Shown here piece by piece: positions 7,309-15,883 of a stretch of DNA of 20,036 bases; positions within the stretch are counted from its first letter, which is position 1, and every line of letters begins with the position of its first letter. The translations under genes and the position numbers were made by a program. The notes below the pieces were generated by a model. The model worked only from the letters and a program-made list of their open reading frames with translations, was not told the DNA's origin and searched no databases. The stretch covers positions 1-20,036 of the forward strand of contig PNIE01000102.1 in NCBI GenBank assembly GCA_002877875.1, read 5' to 3'. Source of the DNA: Caldimicrobium thiodismutans (GTDB lineage Bacteria; Desulfobacterota; Thermodesulfobacteria; Thermodesulfobacteriales; Thermodesulfobacteriaceae).

Positions 7309-9245
7309 TTTAAACCTCCCTTTAATCCTAATCTTTCAGCTTCAAGTAGAAAAATAGCTGCTACCGACCAAAATTGGGAAGGAGCACCCTTAGGAAAATA
7401 GGGATGATCTCCATCGTAGAGTTCGGGTAAACTTCCCACCTTTCCCGATAAGATCAATTCTTTAAAGGGATGTAAAAGTTTTTTAAGTTCCTCCTTGTAG
7501 GTTCTTTTAGCCAGAAACTTTTTTAGAAATTTTGCATAAGGATAGAGCAACCAAACCCAAACGGTGCCATTATGATAGGCAAGGTCCCTTTGATATTGAT
7601 TGCCAAAATATTTACGTTTAAAGGCTGGATGTTTGGGAGAAAGAGTTCTTAACCCATAGGGAGTTAAAAGTTCATCCCTTACAATTCTTTCGGCCTTAAG
7701 GTAAAGTTCTTTTGAAAATTTGGGATAGGGAAGAGAAAGGGCAATTACGAAATTAGGTCTTGTTTCAAAAATAGGCATTCCTTTGTATAACCTGTCAGCT
7801 ACTGAGTCTTCACCAAAATACTTCTTTAGAGTCTCTTTTTGGCGCTCTAAAATCTTACGAATTTTAAAGGAATTTAAAAAGGACTTTTCAAGATAGGTAG
7901 AAGCCAATTTCAAAAGATTGTGCCATAGAAAGGAGATTTCAATAGGTTTTTCATATCTTGGTGTGAGAGGATTTCCATCTATCATGACATCCATCCAAGT
8001 TAAAGCAAGATTGGATTCTTCAGGAATGCAAAGGAGCCCATCTTCCTCATCATAATAAAAGGGAAGAGAACTTTCAGTGATAAAGGTCTCTATTATTTCC
8101 TTCACTGCTTGAAGAAGATTTCTCTTTTTATCTTCTGAAACCTTCTCACCAAAGAACTCTAAATACTCAAGAATTCGCAGACCAAACCAAAGGGTACCAT
8201 CTAAGGAATTATAATTTGTCTCTTCCTCTGAGCCTATTACATTAGGGATTAACCCCTTTTTCATCAAACCTTTATAATTTTCAAAGATTTTATAACAAAT
8301 CTCTAATCCATCCTCTAAGTAAAAAAGAGCAGGAAGGCCAATAAAGGTATCCCTTCCCCAGCAGTAAAACCAGGGATATCCTGCTATAATATTCTTCTCA
8401 ATAAGAAAGTCCTTAAGCATATTCTTTAAGAGAGGAAAGAAATCTTTGTCACTAAAGCCCTCTTTAGAGATTTTAAGGGAGGAATTCCTATAGTATGATT
8501 TAATAGCCTCCACTTCCTTCTCAAAATCTTTAATAGGCATATCTGAAAAAAGAAGGTATAAGGTCTCAGTGGGAGAGAGTTCTATTTCAAGGAGAAAAGG
8601 GGAAAAGAGATCCTCTAGAGCAGGATAACCCCTTAACTCTTCAAGGGGATAATACACTCTATAATAAAAAATTGGGTCTACCTGAACTTTACCTTCAGAA
8701 AAATAAGTAAATAGGATAGAAGCATCTTTGGAAATAAGAAGCTCTCTCTCACCCTCTTCTATTTGATAATCCCTCCAAGAAGAAGCATTAGTTACATGAT
8801 GATGATTTCTAAAGGTAAGTTTGGGACGAAGATAAAGCCTAAAGGGATAAGTACTTAAGTTTTTATATTCAAGGAGAATAGCATTTTTATCCTTAGAAAA
8901 ATATAAATTTTTTTGTAAAAAGTTTTCCTCAGATTTAGGGCAATAAAAGGTAAAAGAAGGATAGGGCCTGAAAAAGAAGTCCTTTATAAGTTTATAACCC
9001 TCAGGATAGACAGTATCTAAATAAAAGTTACTATCAAGATAATACTCTAGACCTGATAAAAATATTACTTTTTCTTCAAGAGTTGCAACTAAGTGTTCTC
9101 TATATCCCTTTTCTTTTCCTGCTATAAGAAGACCATGATACTTTCTGATATTGGTAAGGAAGGCTGTTCCAAGGGCATAGCCTCCTTTTTTGTTAGTTAA
9201 AATCCATTCATAGGGTGTAAATTTGGAGTAAAGATAAGTAAGCAT
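7305..9245 (-). CDS. Glycogen debranching enzyme (amylo-alpha-1,6-glucosidase type, GH133)
   Basis: The 646-aa protein removes alpha-1,6 branches from glycogen. The N-terminal domain opens with EWILTNKKGGYALGT...IRKYHGLLIAG, the hallmark of bacterial and archaeal debranching enzymes of the GDE_N family. The C-terminal (alpha/alpha)6-barrel begins near residue 280 and contains AGYPWFYCWGRDTFIGLP (G289-D299 core), YHNGTVWVWLLYPYA (about 556-570) and SQFWSVAAIFLLEAERLG near the end. There is no signal peptide. It is the first gene of the four-gene glycogen operon and overlaps the glycosyltransferase by 4 nt. Its ATG has no Shine-Dalgarno sequence and lies only about 9 nt downstream of a TATAAT element, so translation probably starts on a leaderless mRNA. 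Confidence 0.92.
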   Translation of the reverse strand: MLTYLYSKFTPYEWILTNKKGGYALGTAFLTNIRKYHGLLIAGKEKGYREHLVATLEEKVIFLSGLEYYLDSNFYLDTVYPEGYKLIKDFFFRPYPSFTFYCPKSEENFLQKNLYFSKDKNAILLEYKNLSTYPFRLYLRPKLTFRNHHHVTNASSWRDYQIEEGERELLISKDASILFTYFSEGKVQVDPIFYYRVYYPLEELRGYPALEDLFSPFLLEIELSPTETLYLLFSDMPIKDFEKEVEAIKSYYRNSSLKISKEGFSDKDFFPLLKNMLKDFLIEKNIIAGYPWFYCWGRDTFIGLPALFYLEDGLEICYKIFENYKGLMKKGLIPNVIGSEEETNYNSLDGTLWFGLRILEYLEFFGEKVSEDKKRNLLQAVKEIIETFITESSLPFYYDEEDGLLCIPEESNLALTWMDVMIDGNPLTPRYEKPIEISFLWHNLLKLASTYLEKSFLNSFKIRKILERQKETLKKYFGEDSVADRLYKGMPIFETRPNFVIALSLPYPKFSKELYLKAERIVRDELLTPYGLRTLSPKHPAFKRKYFGNQYQRDLAYHNGTVWVWLLYPYAKFLKKFLAKRTYKEELKKLLHPFKELILSGKVGSLPELYDGDHPYFPKGAPSQFWSVAAIFLLEAERLGLKGGLK

Positions 9246-9253
9246 ATATTGGT

Positions 9254-9282
9254 ATTATACAAAATTTAATTTTAAAAGACAA
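9254..9282 (-). promoter_or_regulatory. Promoter of the glycogen operon, predicted leaderless transcript
   Basis: On the minus strand TTGTCT (9282-9277, 4 of 6) and a perfect TATAAT (9259-9254) are 17 nt apart. The expected start site is near 9247, two bases before the ATG at 9245, and no Shine-Dalgarno sequence exists in between. Confidence 0.6.
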
Positions 9283-9302
9283 TAGGAACCAATTTTAAGC
9301 TC

Positions 9303-9331
9303 TTGGAGAATTTCTACCCTAAGTTTATAAT
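9303..9331 (+). promoter_or_regulatory. Promoter of ispG
   Basis: TTGGAG (9303-9308, 3 of 6) and a perfect TATAAT (9326-9331) are 17 nt apart on the plus strand. The start site would be near 9338, giving a 30-nt leader that contains AAGGTAGAG before the ispG ATG at 9368. It is back to back with the glycogen operon promoter within the 122-bp divergent region. Confidence 0.55.
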
Positions 9332-9367
9332 TAAAAAACTGCTTTTTAATAAGGTAGAGATTACCCA

Positions 9368-10462
9368 ATGTATCCACAGATAAAGAGGAGAAAAACAAGA
9401 GAGGTCTTAGTTGGTTCAGTAGGAATTGGTGGAGATAATCCCATAAGAGTTCAAAGTATGACCAATACGGATACCCGTGATGTTAAAGCCACTTTAGAGC
9501 AGATCTATAGGCTTAAAGAGGCAGGATGTGAGCTTGTAAGGGTTGCCATTCCTGATGAAAAAGCAGTTACAGCCTTAAAGGAGATTCTCAAAGAATGCCC
9601 TCTGCCTATTATTGCTGACTTACATTTTGATACCTCCCTTGGGGAAAAGGCTATTTCTGCAGGAGTTTCTGGGATAAGAATTAATCCTGGTACTTTTAAG
9701 AACAAAAAGAGGCTTGACTCCTTAATTAAGGCCTGCAAAGAGAGAGGCGTTTGTATAAGAATTGGGATTAATGCCGGTTCTCTTGAAGGAGATCTACTGA
9801 AAAAGTATGGGCATCCAACTCCAGAGGCTATGGTTGAGAGTGCAGAGAGATGGCTTGAATATATTGTCTCAAAACACGATTACTACAATCTCAAAGTCTC
9901 TCTTAAATCTTCAAACTGGTGGCACACTGTAAGGGCATACGAGATCTTTTCAGAAAAGTGGGATTTCCCCCTTCACCTTGGAGTTACAGAGGCAGGAGGG
10001 CTAATCCCTGGAACAGTAAAAAATACTATGGCAGTGAGTTATTTGTTATTAAAGGGAATTGGAGATACCTTACGAATCTCCCTTACGGCTGATCCTGTGG
10101 AAGAGGTCTTTGTAGCCTATGAAATTTTGAGAAATCTTGGCTTAAGAAGTTTATATCCTGACATAATTGCCTGCCCAATTTGTGGAAGATGTGAAATTGA
10201 TCTTATGAAGCTCTATGAAGAGGTTTTAGCTTATGCAAGAAAAATTAAAGCTAATCTTAAGCTTGCTGTTATGGGCTGTGTGGTAAATGGTCCGGGAGAA
10301 GCCAGAGAGGCAGACCTTGGAATTGCCGGTGGAAAAGGAGTGGGAATTATCTTTAGAGAAGGAAAAATCATAAAAAAGGTAAAACAAGAAGAGCTTCTCC
10401 CAACCTTTTTTGAAGAGATTGAGAAATTCTTAAAACAACACCCAGAAAGACTCAACGTTTAA
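9368..10462 (+). CDS. ispG: 4-hydroxy-3-methylbut-2-en-1-yl diphosphate synthase (MEP isoprenoid pathway)
   Basis: IspG reduces methylerythritol cyclodiphosphate to HMBPP with a [4Fe-4S] cluster, the penultimate step of the non-mevalonate pathway. The 364-aa length matches the short bacterial form without the inserted plant-type domain. The N-terminus RRKTREVLVGSVGIGGDNPIRVQSM is the classic TIM-barrel start. Cluster ligands are visible as Cys269 and Cys272 in CPICGRC, Cys304 in VMGCVVNGPGE and Glu311 in the same motif. Cys275 is an extra cysteine beside the usual pair. The final 11 nt overlap the end of rsmI on the other strand. Confidence 0.97.
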   Translation: MYPQIKRRKTREVLVGSVGIGGDNPIRVQSMTNTDTRDVKATLEQIYRLKEAGCELVRVAIPDEKAVTALKEILKECPLPIIADLHFDTSLGEKAISAGVSGIRINPGTFKNKKRLDSLIKACKERGVCIRIGINAGSLEGDLLKKYGHPTPEAMVESAERWLEYIVSKHDYYNLKVSLKSSNWWHTVRAYEIFSEKWDFPLHLGVTEAGGLIPGTVKNTMAVSYLLLKGIGDTLRISLTADPVEEVFVAYEILRNLGLRSLYPDIIACPICGRCEIDLMKLYEEVLAYARKIKANLKLAVMGCVVNGPGEAREADLGIAGGKGVGIIFREGKIIKKVKQEELLPTFFEEIEKFLKQHPERLNV

Positions 10463-11291
10463 TAGTTTTTATATAATGATAAATTTCCTTGGAAGAGATT
10501 CCATATCTTTTGGAAAGGGTCTTGGAAATTTCTTTAATTTTTAAACCCTCTCTTAAAAGTTCTTTGATCTCAGATTCAAGCTCTTTCTTTGTGAAGAAGG
10601 GGGATTTTAAATTTTTTTCTTCCTTTCCCTCTATAATTAGGGTTATTTCTCCTTTAAGGTTTTCTCTTCGGGCAAGTTCTGAAAGGCAAGTAAAAGTAAA
10701 TTCCTCGTGAAATTTGGTCATCTCCCTGGCAAGAAAAGCTGTTCTATCTCCAAGAATTTCTAATAGGACTTTAATAGTTTTTGAAAATCTATGGGGAGGG
10801 ATAAAAAGAACAAGAGGCATATCTTCAGGCAATCTTTTAAGTCTCTCTTTGATTTCTTTTTCCTTTCTTGGTAAAAAGCCAAGAAAAATAAAACCCTTAG
10901 AAAGATCTATTCCTGAAGCAGAGAGAGCCAAGGTCAGAGCTGAAGCTCCAGGTATAGGTTCAACCTTTATACCCTCAAGGTGAGCTCTTTTTACAAGCCT
11001 TGCTCCAGGATCAGAAAGAAGGGGAGTTCCTGCTTCACTGCAAAGGGCTATTTTTTTCCCCTCCTTAAGAAGGCCAATTATTTTTTCTTCCTTTTCAACC
11101 TCAACCTCCCTATAAAAACTAATAAGTTCTCTCTTAGGTAGATTATAAGCTCGCTCAAGTTTTTTGAAACTTCTTGTGTCCTCGGTAAGGATAAAATCAA
11201 CGGTTTTTAAAATCTCAAGAGCTCTCAAAGTAATGTCTTTGAGGTTTCCAATAGGTAGGGCCACTATAAAAAGAATACCCTCTTCTTTCAT
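10452..11291 (-). CDS. rsmI: 16S rRNA (cytidine(1402)-2'-O)-methyltransferase
   Basis: RsmI uses S-adenosylmethionine to 2'-O-methylate C1402 in the 16S rRNA decoding site. The 279-aa protein carries the family blocks IVALPIGNLKDITLRAL, LTEDTRSFKKL, the glycine-rich SEAGTPLLSDPGARLV, PIPGASALTLALSASG, FIFLGFLPRK, AREMTKFHEEF and GEITLIIEG. The usual SDAGTP reads SEAGTP here, a conservative change. The last about 50 residues form a helix-turn-helix-like tail (KIKEISKTLSKRYGISSKEIYHYI), common in the family. No clear ribosome binding site precedes the ATG at 11291; TAAAAT lies 7 nt upstream, so a leaderless start is possible but the -35 is weak. Confidence 0.95.
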   Translation of the reverse strand: MKEEGILFIVALPIGNLKDITLRALEILKTVDFILTEDTRSFKKLERAYNLPKRELISFYREVEVEKEEKIIGLLKEGKKIALCSEAGTPLLSDPGARLVKRAHLEGIKVEPIPGASALTLALSASGIDLSKGFIFLGFLPRKEKEIKERLKRLPEDMPLVLFIPPHRFSKTIKVLLEILGDRTAFLAREMTKFHEEFTFTCLSELARRENLKGEITLIIEGKEEKNLKSPFFTKKELESEIKELLREGLKIKEISKTLSKRYGISSKEIYHYIKTIKR

Positions 11292-11382
11292 AAAGTTTAT
11301 TTTATTAGTCTTTCTTTAAAATTGAAGACTTAAGAAATTATGGTAATCTTTTAGCAAATAGAACCAAGAGAAATAATATAAA

Positions 11383-11799
11383 ATGAAGCTTGCCTTTATT
11401 TGCACAGGAAACTCTGCAAGAAGTCAGATGGCAGAGGCCTATGCAGAGTATTTCCTTAATTTATATAAAAAGAATGTAAAAGTTTATTCCGCTGGAGCTA
11501 ATCCTGAAAAAGAAATAAATCCTTTAGTGATAAAAATTATGAAAGAAGAGGGTATAGATTTATCTAATAAAAGGCCAAAAGGCCTTGAAGAGATACCTCT
11601 AAGAGAACTTGATTTAATCATTACCTTATGTGATCAAGCAGAAAAAACTTGTCCTTTTATTCCTGGAATAAAAAGGATTCACTGGAGTCTGCCAGATCCT
11701 GCTAAACTCAAGGGTGAGGAAGAGGAGGTCTTATTTTATCTAAGAAAAATTAGAGAAGAAATAAAGACCAGAGTAAAAGAACTGATAGAGAATCTTTAA
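11383..11799 (+). CDS. arsC: Arsenate reductase, thioredoxin-coupled (LMW-phosphatase fold)
   Basis: The 138-aa protein has the P-loop CTGNSARSQMAE (nucleophile Cys7) and the second redox motif LCDQAEKTCPFIPG with Cys83 and Cys90, followed by HWSLPDP with Asp105. This Cys triad and the HW..pDP motif distinguish thioredoxin-type ArsC from plain low-molecular-weight tyrosine phosphatases, so arsenate reduction to arsenite is the best call. No ars regulator or arsenite pump is next to it. Instead it lies 4 nt upstream of hypE and is probably the first gene of the hyp operon. No strong ribosome binding site is visible; AAGAG lies upstream of the ATG. A role in hydrogenase maturation is not implied by its motifs. 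Confidence 0.85.
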   Translation: MKLAFICTGNSARSQMAEAYAEYFLNLYKKNVKVYSAGANPEKEINPLVIKIMKEEGIDLSNKRPKGLEEIPLRELDLIITLCDQAEKTCPFIPGIKRIHWSLPDPAKLKGEEEEVLFYLRKIREEIKTRVKELIENL

Positions 11800-11803
11800 G
11801 TAA

Positions 11804-12811
11804 ATGGGTGAGGAGATTCTTCTTAGTGTTGGTGGTGGTGGAGAAGAGACCCAGAAGTTTCTTAGAGAAGTAATTTTAAAGTATTTAGGTAACCAATTCT
11901 TAAATTCTCTTGAAGATGCTACTCCTCTTGAGGTCTCTTCTAAAAAACTTGCCTATACCACAGATTCCTTTACCGTTAAGCCTATCTTTTTTAAAGGAGG
12001 AGACATCGGCAAACTTGCTATTACAGGCACTCTTAATGATCTTGCTGTAATGGGAGCAAAAGCAAGATTTTTATCTCTAAGTCTTATCATTGAAGAGGGA
12101 TTCTCTTTGAGAGACTTAGAGAGAATCCTTCAGAGTATGGTGGAAGTCCTTTCAGAAAATGAAGTTCTTGTAGTAACAGGAGATACCAAAGTTGTTCCTA
12201 AAGGAGCTGCTGATGGAATTTATATAAATACTTCAGGAATAGGTGAAATTATTTATTCTGGGCTTTCAGCTAAAAATCTTAAACCAGGAGATGTGATCAT
12301 AGTTACTGGTTCTATCGGAGATCATGGAGTTTGCATCCTTGCAGAGAGGGAGGGGTTTAAGTTTGAAGTTGACCTTGAGAGCGATTGTATGTGCCTATAT
12401 CCCCTTTTAGAGCCCTTGTTTAGGGACTCTTTTGAGCTCCATGCCCTTAGAGATCCTACAAGAGGCGGTCTTTCTGGAGTTCTTTATGAGTGGGCCAGGG
12501 CTTCAAAGGTTGATATTTTGATTTACGAAGCAGAAATCCCTGTAAAACCCCAAGTTAAGGCTTTCTGTGAAATTCTTGGGTTTGAGCCTTATCATTTCCC
12601 TTCTGAGGGCAAGGCCCTAATTGCCCTTCCTGAAAGTGAAGCAGAAAAAGTTCTTAGGATCTTAAGGGATCATCCTCTTGGGAGGGAAGCTAAAATTATT
12701 GGGAAGGTTCTTAAAAGAAGCGACAACCCAAGAGTGTTTCTTGAGACTCCTTATGGAACAAGGAGAATTCTTGAACTTATGGATGGTGAATTTTTGCCTC
12801 GTATTTGCTGA
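11804..12811 (+). CDS. hypE: [NiFe]-hydrogenase maturation protein HypE (thiocarbamate dehydratase)
   Basis: HypE receives a carbamoyl group from HypF on its C-terminal cysteine and dehydrates it with ATP to thiocyanate, the source of the cyanide ligands of the hydrogenase iron. The 335-aa protein is full length. It contains the PurM-like ATP-binding signature TTDSFTVKPIFFKGGDIGKLAITGTLNDLAVMGA, the VTGDTKVV and DPTRGGLSGVLYE motifs, and ends in the diagnostic PRIC with the acceptor Cys335. It lies 4 nt after arsC and its TGA overlaps the hypA ATG, so translation of the two is coupled. Confidence 0.97.
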   Translation: MGEEILLSVGGGGEETQKFLREVILKYLGNQFLNSLEDATPLEVSSKKLAYTTDSFTVKPIFFKGGDIGKLAITGTLNDLAVMGAKARFLSLSLIIEEGFSLRDLERILQSMVEVLSENEVLVVTGDTKVVPKGAADGIYINTSGIGEIIYSGLSAKNLKPGDVIIVTGSIGDHGVCILAEREGFKFEVDLESDCMCLYPLLEPLFRDSFELHALRDPTRGGLSGVLYEWARASKVDILIYEAEIPVKPQVKAFCEILGFEPYHFPSEGKALIALPESEAEKVLRILRDHPLGREAKIIGKVLKRSDNPRVFLETPYGTRRILELMDGEFLPRIC

Positions 12812-13173
12812 TGCATGAATATTCACTCTTTTTAAGTCTTTTAAAGACGATTGAAGAATACTTAAAACCCTATGAAAAACCTAAGATTTCCAAAGTAATC
12901 CTTTCTATAGGGATATACTCAGGGGTTGATCTTGAATATCTGGATGAGGTCATAAGGAATTTTAAAGTAGGAACTCTTCTTGAAGAGGCTGAAATTATCT
13001 TCGAAAGGGAACCTCTAAGGGTGCAATGTTTTCAATGTGGAAAGATAGGAGAACCCACCATACAAAGTGCCTCTTGCCCTTTCTGTGGCTCCTTTGATAC
13101 TAAGATTATAGGTGGTTTCGATTTCATTTTAAGAACTCTTGAAATAGAGGATGAAGAAGGCTCTCCAAATTAA
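12811..13173 (+). CDS. hypA: Hydrogenase nickel insertion protein HypA
   Basis: HypA delivers nickel to the hydrogenase large subunit. The start is fixed at the ATG at 12811, giving MHEYSL, because His2 is the essential nickel ligand; this ATG overlaps the hypE stop as TGATG. The zinc site is CFQCG...CPFCG (two CxxC pairs about 40 residues before the C-terminus). The 120-aa length is normal. Its 3' end overlaps hypF by 23 nt. The GTPase partner HypB is not present in the window. Confidence 0.95.
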   Translation: MHEYSLFLSLLKTIEEYLKPYEKPKISKVILSIGIYSGVDLEYLDEVIRNFKVGTLLEEAEIIFEREPLRVQCFQCGKIGEPTIQSASCPFCGSFDTKIIGGFDFILRTLEIEDEEGSPN

Positions 13174-15424
13174 GGTTGTTGGCGTTGTTCAGGGAGTAGG
13201 ATTTAGACCCTTTGTCTATCGTTTAGCTGAGACTTTATCCTTAACAGGTTGGGTTTTTAATTCTTCAGAGGGAGTAAAAATTTATCTTGAGGGTACAGAG
13301 GAAAATCTTCTATTCTTTCTTGAGAAACTCAAAAAGGAGGCCCCACCCCTTTCCCAAATTTATCATTTAGAAATCCAAGAAGTGCCATATGAAGGATTAG
13401 AGGATTTTAAAATTCTTAAGTCCGAGGAAAAAGGCAAGATAGAACTTGATATCCTTCCTGATTTAGGAATCTGTAAGGACTGTCTCTTAGAACTTTTTCA
13501 GAGGGAAGACAGGCGTTATAGATATCCTTTCATCACTTGCGTAAATTGCGGGCCAAGATTTAGTATCCTCGAAAAAATTCCCTATGAAAGGGAGAATACT
13601 ACTATGAAGTTTTTTCCACTCTGTCCTTCTTGTAAAGAGGAATATGAAAATCCTTTGAATAGACGATTTCATGCAGAACCTATTGCCTGCCCTGTATGTG
13701 GTCCTTATCTTGAGTTATACAGTGGAGAAGGGGCGAAGTTAGCCTCCTCGGAGAAGGCTTTAGAGCTTTCTCAAAAATATCTCAAAGAGGGGAAAATTCT
13801 TGCAGTTAAGGGGCTTACAGGTTTTCATCTTGTGGCCAGGGCTGATGATCCTCAAGTCATAGAGATTTTAAGATCTCGAAAAAGAAGAAGTAAAAAGCCC
13901 TTTGCAGTAATGTTTCGAGATATAACTCAACTTGAAAACTATGTAGAATTAACGGATGAGGATAAAAGGCTTCTACTCTCCCCTCAAGCTCCTATACTTC
14001 TTCTTCCTGACAAGGGGCTTCTTCCAGCTAATTTAAATGAGGGGCTAAATACTTTAGGAGTTTTCCTACCTTATACGCCTCTTCATCATTTGCTATTGAG
14101 GGACCTTCCTTTCCCCTTAATAGTAACTTCAGGTAATTTCTCTGACGAACCCATTGTCTTTGAGAATGAAGAAGCCTTATCTAGGCTTTCTCAAATTGCT
14201 GATTATCTTTTACTACATAATCGCCCCATAAAAAGAGGTCTTGATGATTCAGTTATAAAAAGATCAGGGACTTTCTATATCTTTATAAGAAGAGCTAGAG
14301 GTTATACCCCCCTTCCTATCTTTCTCAAATTGAGCACCAAAAAGGTTATTCTTGCAGTGGGCGCTCAAGAAAGAAGTACTTTTTCTTTGGCCTTTAAAAA
14401 TAAGATTATCTCTAGTCATCATCTTGGGGATATTGAGGATGTAATAAGTCTTTCCCATTTTGAGAGATGTGTCTATGATTTTTTAAAGCTTTATGGGATT
14501 TGGCCAGAGATCATAGTTTCAGATCTTCATCCGAGATATGAGACCACAAGGTGGGCTCTAGAATTTTCCCAAAAAGAAGGGATCCCCTTGATACAACTAC
14601 AGCATCATTTAGCTCATATCTATTCAGTTTTGGCTGAAAAGGGTGAAATACCAGAGGAAGAAGTTTTAGGCGTCTCTTGGGACGGAACTGGCTACGGCTT
14701 AGATAAAACTATTTGGGGAGGTGAATTTTTCTTAATAAGAGGCTTACACTTTGAAAGAATCTTCACTTTAAGACCCTTTTCTTTAATAGGAGGAGAAAAA
14801 GCTCTGAAAGATACAAGAAGAATTGCCCTTTCTCTTCTCTTTGAGATCTTTGGAGAAGAGGCCTTGTCTTTAGATCTTCCTTTTTTGAAAACTTTAAGAG
14901 AAAGTGAGGTTTTAATGTTTTACCAGGCATGGAAAAGGAAGATAAATTCACCCAGCACAACCTCAATAGGAAGGCTCTTTGATGGTTTTTCTGCATTATT
15001 GGGTATATGTTATTATAATACCTATAGTGGAGAAGCTCCTATGAGGCTTGAAAAGCTTTATCAACCAAATTTTAAAGAGGCCTATCCTTTTTCTATAAAA
15101 GAGGGTTTTTATATTGATTGGGAGGAGGTAATAAGAGAGGTCCTGAGAGATTTCTCAAATCCTTCAGCCTGTGCCACTAAATTCATTAATGGCCTTGCAA
15201 GAATTATCTTAGAGATAGCCAAACTTTCAGGAGTAAGGAAGGTTGTTCTTTCAGGAGGGGTCTTTATGAATGGTCCTTTAATGCTTGAAACTTTAAGGCT
15301 TCTTAAAGAGGAAGGCTTTGAGACCTTAAGAAACGAGCTCTTTCCACCTAATGATGGTGGAATTTCTCTTGGTCAGGCCTTTTACGGAGTTTTAAAACTA
15401 AATTTTGACCCCCCACTCCCTTAA
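13151..15424 (+). CDS. hypF: Carbamoyltransferase HypF (hydrogenase cyanide-ligand synthesis)
   Basis: HypF uses carbamoyl phosphate and ATP to carbamoylate HypE. The 757-aa protein is complete with all domains in order: acylphosphatase (about 5-90, VVGVVQGVGFRPFVYRLA), two zinc-finger units with Cys108/111/130/133 and Cys158/161/180/183, a YrdC-like domain (from about 215, KGLTGFHLVARADD), and the Kae1/TobZ-like C-terminal half with HHLAHIYSVLAE, GVSWDGTGYG and VVLSGGVFMNG. The ATG at 13151 lies inside the hypA gene after AGAGG. The last 27 nt overlap the convergent protease gene. Genes hypB, hypC and hypD are absent here and must lie elsewhere. Confidence 0.97.
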   Translation: MKKALQIKVVGVVQGVGFRPFVYRLAETLSLTGWVFNSSEGVKIYLEGTEENLLFFLEKLKKEAPPLSQIYHLEIQEVPYEGLEDFKILKSEEKGKIELDILPDLGICKDCLLELFQREDRRYRYPFITCVNCGPRFSILEKIPYERENTTMKFFPLCPSCKEEYENPLNRRFHAEPIACPVCGPYLELYSGEGAKLASSEKALELSQKYLKEGKILAVKGLTGFHLVARADDPQVIEILRSRKRRSKKPFAVMFRDITQLENYVELTDEDKRLLLSPQAPILLLPDKGLLPANLNEGLNTLGVFLPYTPLHHLLLRDLPFPLIVTSGNFSDEPIVFENEEALSRLSQIADYLLLHNRPIKRGLDDSVIKRSGTFYIFIRRARGYTPLPIFLKLSTKKVILAVGAQERSTFSLAFKNKIISSHHLGDIEDVISLSHFERCVYDFLKLYGIWPEIIVSDLHPRYETTRWALEFSQKEGIPLIQLQHHLAHIYSVLAEKGEIPEEEVLGVSWDGTGYGLDKTIWGGEFFLIRGLHFERIFTLRPFSLIGGEKALKDTRRIALSLLFEIFGEEALSLDLPFLKTLRESEVLMFYQAWKRKINSPSTTSIGRLFDGFSALLGICYYNTYSGEAPMRLEKLYQPNFKEAYPFSIKEGFYIDWEEVIREVLRDFSNPSACATKFINGLARIILEIAKLSGVRKVVLSGGVFMNGPLMLETLRLLKEEGFETLRNELFPPNDGGISLGQAFYGVLKLNFDPPLP

Positions 15425-15874
15425 AATTTCTAAAATTTTTTCCTTTAGAAGGGGAAAGTTTTTTTTGACCTCTTCGGATAGTTCAGTTCCCACTGCAAAA
15501 GTTTTAGGTTCAATCCCAGCAATAATAATTTTTTCAAAGGTTTTACCTTTAAGTTCAAGGATTTTAAGAAGATCGGTGAGTCCGATCTCATGAAGAGAAA
15601 TCTTTTCAAGGGTGGCCTTAGATAAATTTTCTAAAGATTCTATGATTACTGAACCAGGTTTTTCTCCTATTTTAATGGCATCAACAATGATGAGAAAGTC
15701 TGCTTTTTCAAAATGAGGGATGAGAAAAAAGGCACCAGTTCCACCATCAAGAATCTCTACTTCTTTGGGAAAGACTATTTCCTCCTCAAGCTCTTTTATT
15801 ACCTTAACACCAAGCCCTTCATCACTTAAGAGAATATTTCCCAACCCTACGATAAGAATTTTTTTGTTTTTCAT
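15398..15874 (-). CDS. [NiFe]-hydrogenase maturation protease (HyaD/HybD/HycI family)
   Basis: The endopeptidase removes the C-terminal extension of the hydrogenase large subunit after nickel insertion. The 158-aa protein shows the family start ILIVGLGNILLSDEGLGVKVI with the nickel-sensing Glu/Asp region (DEG), the second metal-binding acid in LIIVDAIKIGEKPGS and the third in SLHEIGLTDLL, followed by IIAGIEPKTFAVGTELS. Which hydrogenase it serves cannot be told; the large-subunit gene is not in the window. Its 3' end overlaps hypF by 27 nt on the other strand. The ATG at 15874 has no Shine-Dalgarno sequence (the preceding bases are CTCCTCAGA), and a possible promoter would start transcription 3 nt upstream. 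Confidence 0.93.
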   Translation of the reverse strand: MKNKKILIVGLGNILLSDEGLGVKVIKELEEEIVFPKEVEILDGGTGAFFLIPHFEKADFLIIVDAIKIGEKPGSVIIESLENLSKATLEKISLHEIGLTDLLKILELKGKTFEKIIIAGIEPKTFAVGTELSEEVKKNFPLLKEKILEILREWGVKI

Positions 15875-15883
15875 TCTGAGGAG

